From the NCBI GenBank assembly GCA_045654885.1, contig JAZOOF010000023.1:1-18180 (forward strand): a stretch of 18,180 nucleotides of DNA. Direction: 5' to 3'. This DNA is from HGM04593 sp045654885 (GTDB taxonomy: Bacteria; Bacteroidota; Bacteroidia; Bacteroidales; Bacteroidaceae). Position 1 is the first letter of the stretch. The number at the start of each line of letters is the position of its first letter. Shown one piece after another: positions 13,626 through 18,180 of the stretch. Made by a program: the position numbers and the translations under genes. The notes beneath the pieces were generated by a model. The model was not told where the DNA came from and did no database searches. It saw only the letters and a list, made by a program, of their open reading frames with translations.

Positions 13626-14174
13626 ATGAGTACGGGAGTTGTTCGCAGTATTGTGGTTATGCTTGTCGGCATCATGTTTATGTTCTGGAGCGAGAGTGTG
13701 GCAAATATGTTCATCAGGGCTCTGGGTGTCGCCTTCTTTTTGCCGGCATTCGTGTCAATTGTGAGGCTATATGTGTCGAATGTGCAGCAGGGAACCCTTT
13801 CCAAACTCCTGGTTTCTACCGTTGACGTGGGAAGCATGGCTTTCGGCCTTTGGCTGATAATTTCACCGGCAGGCTTTGAGACTATGGTCGTGAAACTGCT
13901 TGCTGTCATTGCTGTAGTATTTGCCGTGTTCCAGATTGTTATGGTGTTTGCTGCCCGACGCAGCTTTGCCCTGTCGGCATGGACGTTGCTTGTGCCTGCG
14001 TTGCTGCTTGTGGGCGGTGTGTTGCTTTTTACATCTTCGTTCCGCCCTTTGAAGGCTTTGTCGGTGATGTTTGGTATTGTAGCTGTTCTTTCGGGTATCT
14101 TCGACCTGGTGATATCGTTGAAACTCGGCCGTGCAGACAGGGATTCGGATACCGATACTGTTTTATTGAATTGA
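13626..14174 (+). CDS. DUF308 (HdeD-like) membrane protein
   Basis: A 182-residue integral membrane protein with about six hydrophobic helices and short loops (for example R-S-I-V-V-M-L-V-G-I-M-F-M-F-W at 7-21 and L-L-V-P-A-L-L-L-V-G-G-V-L-L in the second half), as in the DUF308/HdeD family, two repeats of three helices. The function of the family is poorly known; E. coli HdeD is tied to acid stress. It lies 10 nt after the phosphopantetheinyl transferase gene. I start at ATG 13626; a GTG at 13605 is in frame and would overlap the previous gene by 11 nt and add seven residues. The charged tail R-A-D-R-D-S-D-T-D-T is cytoplasmic by the positive-inside rule. Confidence 0.8.
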   Translation: MSTGVVRSIVVMLVGIMFMFWSESVANMFIRALGVAFFLPAFVSIVRLYVSNVQQGTLSKLLVSTVDVGSMAFGLWLIISPAGFETMVVKLLAVIAVVFAVFQIVMVFAARRSFALSAWTLLVPALLLVGGVLLFTSSFRPLKALSVMFGIVAVLSGIFDLVISLKLGRADRDSDTDTVLLN

Positions 14175-14203
14175 TATCGGGCGCTTCCCGTTCCCGATAT
14201 CAA
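14171..14203 (+). terminator. Hairpin at the end of the ssb-gldE run
   Basis: Perfect 11-bp stem TTGATATCGGG/CCCGATATCAA (14171-14181, 14193-14203) with an 11-nt loop; the DUF308 stop codon lies in the left arm. No U-tract follows directly (a T-run comes only about 15 nt later), so it may be a terminator or a 3' stabilising hairpin. Confidence 0.45.
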
Positions 14204-14291
14204 CGGATGAAAAGGGTATTTTTTGTCATGGTTTTTGAAAAAAAACAGCAACTATGTATGTTTTTAAATAAAAAAGTGACAACTTTGCATT

Positions 14292-14984
14292 ATGAATGAG
14301 ATAAATGACTTTTTTCAACAACTTGTGTCCCAGATATCATTCCTTGAGATTGTTGTCAAGGGTATGATTATCGGTATTGTGGCTTCGGCTCCCATGGGAC
14401 CTGTCGGTGTGCTGTGTGTGCAGCGTACGTTGAACAAAGGCCGTGCATATGGATTCGTTACGGGTACCGGTGCCGCATTCAGTGATATCCTCTATGCATT
14501 GCTCACCGGTTATGGCCTCTCATTCCTTTACGAAATAATAAACAACCAGACAGCCCTGTTCTGGATTCAGATAATAGGTGCGGCAATCATGTTCATCTTC
14601 GGTTTGCATACCTTCCGCACCAACCCCATAAAAAACAAACGCAATGTGAGCCACAACAAGAGCAGTCTGTTGCAGAACGGAGTTACAGGTTTCTTTATCA
14701 CCCTGTCGAACCCAACCATTATACTGCTGTTCCTTGGTCTGTTCACGCCGTTCAACTTCATGTTGCCGGAGCAGTCGTTCCTCATGCAGTTCGTCGGTTA
14801 CCTCTCAATCTTTGGTGGTGCCATGCTTTGGTGGTTCTTCATAACCTATGTGGTGAGCAAGTTGAGGGCACGCTTTGATGTGCGTGGAATAAGGGTTATC
14901 AATCGCATAATAGGTGCGGCAGTGATGCTCGGTTCGTTGATTGGTATGGTTCTTATCTACACCGGCGTCTGGTCATTGCATTAA
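14292..14984 (+). CDS. LysE/RhtB family exporter
   Basis: A 230-residue membrane protein with about six helices. The segment G-M-I-I-G-I-V-A-S-A-P-M-G-P-V-G (24-39) is the typical first-helix motif of LysE-type amino-acid exporters, followed by R-T-L-N-K-G-R and a G-x-x-x-S-D-x-x-Y signature; L-S-N-P-T-I-I-L-L-F in the fourth helix is also typical. The substrate is unknown; the family exports amino acids or related small molecules. Two spaced hydrophobic halves are joined by a basic loop (K-N-K-R-N-V-S-H-N-K). A weak -7-like box (CAACTTTG, 14280-14287) ends only five bases before the ATG, which would give an almost leaderless mRNA; unproven. DUF4924 follows 26 nt later. Confidence 0.85.
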   Translation: MNEINDFFQQLVSQISFLEIVVKGMIIGIVASAPMGPVGVLCVQRTLNKGRAYGFVTGTGAAFSDILYALLTGYGLSFLYEIINNQTALFWIQIIGAAIMFIFGLHTFRTNPIKNKRNVSHNKSSLLQNGVTGFFITLSNPTIILLFLGLFTPFNFMLPEQSFLMQFVGYLSIFGGAMLWWFFITYVVSKLRARFDVRGIRVINRIIGAAVMLGSLIGMVLIYTGVWSLH

Positions 14985-15010
14985 TTAACTGATACTAAAT
15001 TTTTATTGTT

Positions 15011-15565
15011 TTGCTTGTTTCAAGAGAACTCAGAAAAAAGAATATAGCCGAGTATCTGCTATATATGTGGCAGGTGGAGGATTTGCTCCGTGCCAATGAA
15101 TTGTCGCTCGACAAAGTGAAAACCAATATAGTTGAGCCTTATGCCTTGCCCGATGAAGAGTCGGGCGAGTTGTTGCAGTGGTATGCCGATCTCATTGACA
15201 TGATGCACCAGGAGGGTGTGAAAGAGACCGGGCACCTGCAGATAAACAAGAATATTATAATCAGCCTTGCCGACCTGCACGGCCGCCTGCTGCGCTCTCC
15301 GAAAGTGCCGTTCTATTCGGCAGCTTATTACAAGGCGCTGCCTTTTGTGGTGGAGTTCAGGACAAAGAGCGAGGGCCGCGGCAAGAATGAGCTGGAGAAT
15401 TGTTTCGATGCGCTTTACATGGTGTGGATGATGAAACTGCAGAGGCGGGAGATTAACGAGGAGACACTGAAGGCGACAGCCGAGATAGGCAAGTTCATTT
15501 CAATGCTTTCGCTCTACTTCAAGGAGGACGAGGAGGGAAAGCTTGACCTTGAAAGCGAAGAATGA
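15011..15565 (+). CDS. DUF4924 family protein
   Basis: The 184-residue, mostly helical soluble protein matches DUF4924 of Bacteroidetes: the opening R-K-K-N-I-A-E-Y-L-L-Y-M-W-Q-V-E-D-L-L-R is characteristic. No signal peptide, membrane segment or catalytic motif is seen; the C-terminus is acidic (K-E-D-E-E-G-K-L-D-L-E-S-E-E). The start is TTG at 15011, chosen because the conserved first helix begins only nine residues later and the next ATG falls inside it. It lies between the LysE-type exporter and prfC, 26 nt from each, so all three may share a transcript. Function unknown. Confidence 0.8.
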   Translation: MLVSRELRKKNIAEYLLYMWQVEDLLRANELSLDKVKTNIVEPYALPDEESGELLQWYADLIDMMHQEGVKETGHLQINKNIIISLADLHGRLLRSPKVPFYSAAYYKALPFVVEFRTKSEGRGKNELENCFDALYMVWMMKLQRREINEETLKATAEIGKFISMLSLYFKEDEEGKLDLESEE

Positions 15566-15591
15566 GATAAAACACGAAAAATAGACCAAAG

Positions 15592-17169
15592 ATGAGTAAT
15601 ATACAGGAAGAGATAGGACGTAGAAGAACGTTTGCAATTATTTCGCACCCCGATGCCGGTAAGACAACACTGACCGAGAAACTCTTGCTTTTCGGTGGTC
15701 AGATTCAGGTTGCCGGTGCCGTAAAGTCAAACAAGATTAAGAAGACCGCTACATCGGACTGGATGGAGATTGAAAAACAGGGCGGTATCTCGGTGACAAC
15801 CTCGGTGATGGAGTTCGACTACAAGGACTACAAGGTGAATATCCTCGACACACCAGGTCACCAGGACTTTGCTGAAGATACCTTCCGCACGCTCACTGCC
15901 GTGGATAGCGTTATCATCGTGGTGGATAGTGCAAAGGGTGTGGAGACACAAACACGCAAACTGATGGAGGTGTGCCGCATGCGCAACACACCCGTAATCA
16001 TCTACGTCAACAAGATGGACCGCGAAGGCCGAGACCCCTTCGAACTGCTCGACGAACTGGAGGACGAACTGAAGATCAGTGTGCTGCCCCTGAGTTGGCC
16101 TATCGAGCAGGGAGCTCGATTCAAAGGCGTATACAACAGATATGAGCAGAAACTGGACCTCTACACACCAAGCAAGCAGACGGTGACGGAGAAGAAAGAG
16201 ATAGATATCAATAGCAGCGAACTGGAGGAGAATATCGGTGAGGCACAGGCAAAGAAACTGCGTGCTGACCTCGAACTTATCGAGGGCGTATATCCCGAGT
16301 TTGATGTGGAGGAATATCTCTCGGCTTCCGTAGCACCTGTATTCTTCGGCTCGGCACTCAATAACTTCGGTGTGCAAGAGTTGCTCGACTGCTTCGTGGA
16401 GATTGCTCCCAGTCCGCGCCCTGTGGCTGCCATAGAGCGCGAGGTGATGCCCGCCGAGGATAAGTTCACGGGCTTCATCTTTAAGATCACGGCAAACATT
16501 GACCCCAACCACCGCTCATGTGTAGCCTTCTGTAAGGTATGCTCAGGTAAATTCGTACGCAACACACCATATCTGCATATACGTTCGGGAAAGACCATGC
16601 GTTTCTCTTCGCCCACACAATTTATGGCACAGCGTAAGAGCACCATCGATGTGGCTTATCCTGGCGATATCATCGGCTTGCCCGACACCGGAAACTTCAA
16701 GATTGGCGACACCTTGACAGAGGGTGAACTGCTTCATTTCAAGGGACTTCCCAGTTTCTCACCCGAGATGTTCAAATATATCGAGAATGCCGATCCCATG
16801 AAAGCCAAGCAGTTGGCCAAGGGTATCGACCAACTCATGGGTGAAGGTGTGGCGCAGTTGTTTGTAAACCAGTTCAATGGACGCAAGATTATTGGTACCG
16901 TAGGACAATTGCAGTTCGAAGTTATCCAATACCGATTGGAGAACGAGTATAATGCCAAGTGCCGCTGGGAGCCTGTGAGCCTCTACAAAGCATGCTGGAT
17001 CGAGAGCGACGATGCTGCCGAACTCGAGGCATTCAAGAAACGCAAGTATCAGTTCATGGCCAAAGATATCGAAGGCCGCGACGTGTTCCTTGCCGATAGT
17101 GGCTATGTATTGCAGATGGCGCAGATAGACTTCAAGAATATTCGTTTCCATTTCACTAGCGAATTCTGA
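15592..17169 (+). CDS. prfC: Peptide chain release factor 3 (RF3)
   Basis: RF3 is a GTPase that releases RF1/RF2 from the ribosome after termination. The 525-residue length is normal. G-motifs are intact: S-H-P-D-A-G-K-T-T (18-26), the switch I segment S-V-T-T-S-V-M-E-F, D-T-P-G-H-Q-D-F and N-K-M-D; S-A near the 'F-F-G-S-A-L-N-N-F-G' segment is the fifth. The I-S-H-P-D-A-G-K start and 'K-S-N-K-I-K-K-T-A-T-S-D-W-M-E-I-E-K-Q' switch region (written here in short pieces) tell RF3 from EF-G. Domains II and III follow (F-I-F-K-I-T-A-N, then G-Q-L-Q-F-E-V). ATG start 26 nt after DUF4924; ended by hairpins at 17181-17262. Confidence 0.96.
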   Translation: MSNIQEEIGRRRTFAIISHPDAGKTTLTEKLLLFGGQIQVAGAVKSNKIKKTATSDWMEIEKQGGISVTTSVMEFDYKDYKVNILDTPGHQDFAEDTFRTLTAVDSVIIVVDSAKGVETQTRKLMEVCRMRNTPVIIYVNKMDREGRDPFELLDELEDELKISVLPLSWPIEQGARFKGVYNRYEQKLDLYTPSKQTVTEKKEIDINSSELEENIGEAQAKKLRADLELIEGVYPEFDVEEYLSASVAPVFFGSALNNFGVQELLDCFVEIAPSPRPVAAIEREVMPAEDKFTGFIFKITANIDPNHRSCVAFCKVCSGKFVRNTPYLHIRSGKTMRFSSPTQFMAQRKSTIDVAYPGDIIGLPDTGNFKIGDTLTEGELLHFKGLPSFSPEMFKYIENADPMKAKQLAKGIDQLMGEGVAQLFVNQFNGRKIIGTVGQLQFEVIQYRLENEYNAKCRWEPVSLYKACWIESDDAAELEAFKKRKYQFMAKDIEGRDVFLADSGYVLQMAQIDFKNIRFHFTSEF

Positions 17170-17180
17170 TTTCACGGCCT

Positions 17181-17262
17181 CTTGTAATCAATCATAATTA
17201 CAAGATCGCAAGACCATGAAAGTTTCAATTCCTTTGCTTGATACTTTCATGGTCATGTTTTA
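17181..17262 (+). terminator. Two hairpins after prfC
   Basis: CTTGTAAT/ATTACAAG (17181-17188, 17197-17204) and, after it, a 12-bp stem GACCATGAAAGT/ACTTTCATGGTC (17212-17223, 17243-17254) with a 19-nt loop, followed by ATGTTTTATT. The second is the likely terminator. The following 17263-17443 is very AT-rich with no gene; I see no convincing promoter there. Confidence 0.65.
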
Positions 17263-17443
17263 TTCGTACAACGTACCTTGTTGGGTCACTTTTTTCATTG
17301 CTATAATTAAATATATATGTAGTATAATCAGTATTATGTTTAATTTAATATGTGAATAATTCATTAGGGGTATTGAGCTTATTCATATACCAATATATAT
17401 ATTTAAATAGTTGCCCCCCCACTATTATATAACTTATTATTTC

Positions 17444-17854
17444 ATGGTAACACAAACAACCTTTCATTTACAGCCCAAGCGTAGAGGCTGCCACCTGATA
17501 ACACGTGAGATTATCGAAAAACTCCCAGCGTTGCCTGCAACGGGGCTGCTGAATCTTTTTGTGCAACACACCTCATGCGCTCTCACGATAAATGAGAATG
17601 CTGACCCTGATGTGCGTACCGACATGGAACAGATAATGAATCGTGTGGTGAGAGAACGTGAGCCCTACTACACTCACACGATGGAAGGCGCTGATGACAT
17701 GCCTGCTCATGCTAAATGCTCGCTCTTTGGAGTGAGCCTGACTATACCCATTACCAATGGTCGGCTCAACTTGGGAACGTGGCAAGGTATATATCTTTGT
17801 GAGTTCCGCAACTATGGCGGCGAACGTCGTATAGTGGCTACGATATATGGATAA
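17444..17854 (+). CDS. YjbQ/UPF0047 family protein
   Basis: The 136-residue protein belongs to the YjbQ (UPF0047) family, often listed as 'secondary thiamine-phosphate synthase enzyme'; that activity is weak in studied members and its main role is unclear. Conserved blocks: Q-H-T-S-C-A-L-T-I-N-E-N-A-D-P-D-V (about 39-55), H-T-M-E-G-A-D-D-M-P-A-H-A-K (about 79-92) and the C-terminal L-G-T-W-Q-G-I-Y-L-C-E-F-R. The several His and Asp/Glu residues make up the supposed metal site. I start at ATG 17444 (M-V-T-Q-T-T-F-H-L); the frame stays open to a TTG at 17411, but that would encode a non-conserved stretch across a run of seven C. It stands alone, convergent with the partial gene at the right edge. 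Confidence 0.9.
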   Translation: MVTQTTFHLQPKRRGCHLITREIIEKLPALPATGLLNLFVQHTSCALTINENADPDVRTDMEQIMNRVVREREPYYTHTMEGADDMPAHAKCSLFGVSLTIPITNGRLNLGTWQGIYLCEFRNYGGERRIVATIYG

Positions 17855-17927
17855 AAAAGTTGGCCCGTCACACAATCCCGTGGAATTGCAGTTACGGACC
17901 AATAAGAGTTGCTAAAAAAAAAAGTGA

Positions 17928-18180
17928 TTACTCTGCAGCCTCTTCAGCAGGAGCCTCAGCAGCCTTTGTCTCCTCGAGGATTGCCAAAGCCTTGTCAAGA
18001 ACTGTAGTGTCGTCGATACGTACGAGACCACCATCAGGACCGGGCTCGAGGTGGATACCTACGCTCTGACCAGCTTGGTAGATCTGGCCACCGAAGAAGT
18101 GACGTACGGTCTCTACGCTAACACCGAGTTCGTCAGCAATACGGTGCATGCTACCATCGGGCAATGAATCTTTCAGATTG
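17928..18180 (-). CDS. Helix-turn-helix protein with acidic Ala/Glu tail (5' truncated by window)
   Basis: The last 83 residues of a gene that runs off the right edge; the frame is open to base 18180, so no start is visible. I do not recognise the family with certainty. The segment D-G-S-M-H-R-I-A-D-E-L-G-V-S-V-E-T-V-R-H looks like a helix-turn-helix, followed by a short beta-rich part (G-I-H-L-E-P-G-P-D-G-G-L-V-R-I-D-D) and a helix (V-L-D-K-A-L-A-I-L-E-E-T), then a low-complexity acidic tail (K-A-A-E-A-P-A-E-E-A-A-E). Codons are those of well-expressed genes in this window (GCT, CGT, GAG). A DNA-binding or nucleoid-type role is a guess. It is convergent with the YjbQ gene, 73 nt away. Confidence 0.65.
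   Translation of the reverse strand, partial: NLKDSLPDGSMHRIADELGVSVETVRHFFGGQIYQAGQSVGIHLEPGPDGGLVRIDDTTVLDKALAILEETKAAEAPAEEAAE

Noticed and set aside
13331..14251. 306-residue open frame on the minus strand over the phosphopantetheinyl transferase and DUF308 genes
   Set aside because: Lies opposite two convincing genes, is Ser/Thr/Asn-rich low-complexity sequence and has no signal or motif.
17411..17443. Run of seven C before the YjbQ gene as a phase-variable tract
   Set aside because: Only seven bases long and upstream of the conserved start, with no sign of a switchable frame or promoter spacing.
17855..17927. Convergent gap between YjbQ and the right-edge gene as a terminator
   Set aside because: The only stem (TTGGCCCGT with ACGGACCAA) has a mismatch, a 25-nt loop and no clear following U-tract; the A10/T10 run alone is not enough.
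1..18180. tRNA, rRNA, CRISPR array, insertion sequence, prophage, toxin-antitoxin or secretion loci
   Set aside because: No cloverleaf, spaced repeats, transposase, integrase or phage proteins were seen on either strand; all sizeable genes are accounted for by core families.

Overview
The window is a stretch of a Bacteroidales chromosome, probably Prevotellaceae or Bacteroidaceae; I cannot go lower from sequence alone. The assignment rests on gene families largely confined to this group (DUF4270 lipoprotein, DUF4924, GldE, the one-domain 'glycogen/starch synthase', the 29-residue COX24-type protein) and on promoters of the Bacteroidetes form TTTG-N20-TAnnTTTG seen upstream of several genes. 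No tRNA, rRNA, CRISPR array, insertion sequence or prophage was seen. It is core genome with dense short operons and well-formed hairpin terminators.

Left part (1-2100): the end of a GT4 glycosyltransferase and a GH57 amylase-like protein on the + strand, a terminator, then about 330 bases of degenerate interspersed repeats. 2101-4474 (minus): a starch-synthase-like one-domain protein followed by a DUF4270 lipoprotein, with a near-consensus promoter. Divergent from it, 4698-5895 holds panC-panD (pantothenate and hence CoA synthesis), closed by a bidirectional terminator. 5955-8543 (minus) is a methylmalonyl-CoA module: epimerase, carboxyltransferase, a 48-residue epsilon-like subunit and a biotin carrier, as used in propionate/succinate metabolism. 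No membrane beta subunit is present.

8782-10916 (minus): HU-type DNA-binding protein and a 29-residue basic ribosomal-type protein, a terminator, then RNase G/E. Divergent from HU is the ssb-gldE-phosphopantetheinyl transferase-DUF308 run (11181-14174), and after it lysE-type exporter, DUF4924 and prfC (14292-17169). The right end has a YjbQ-family protein and, convergent with it, a partial helix-turn-helix protein.

Most notable points: the amylase-like protein appears to have lost both GH57 catalytic residues, and the starch-synthase-like protein lacks both the substrate-binding KTGG motif and the whole second domain, so the two 'alpha-glucan enzymes' here are probably not enzymes in the usual sense. 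The methylmalonyl-CoA decarboxylase operon has no membrane pump subunit. Ssb has no acidic C-terminal tip. Two genuine very small genes (48 and 29 residues) were recovered by reading the DNA directly. I found no clear candidate for a wholly new system; the degenerate glucan proteins and their DUF4270 partner are the best leads.
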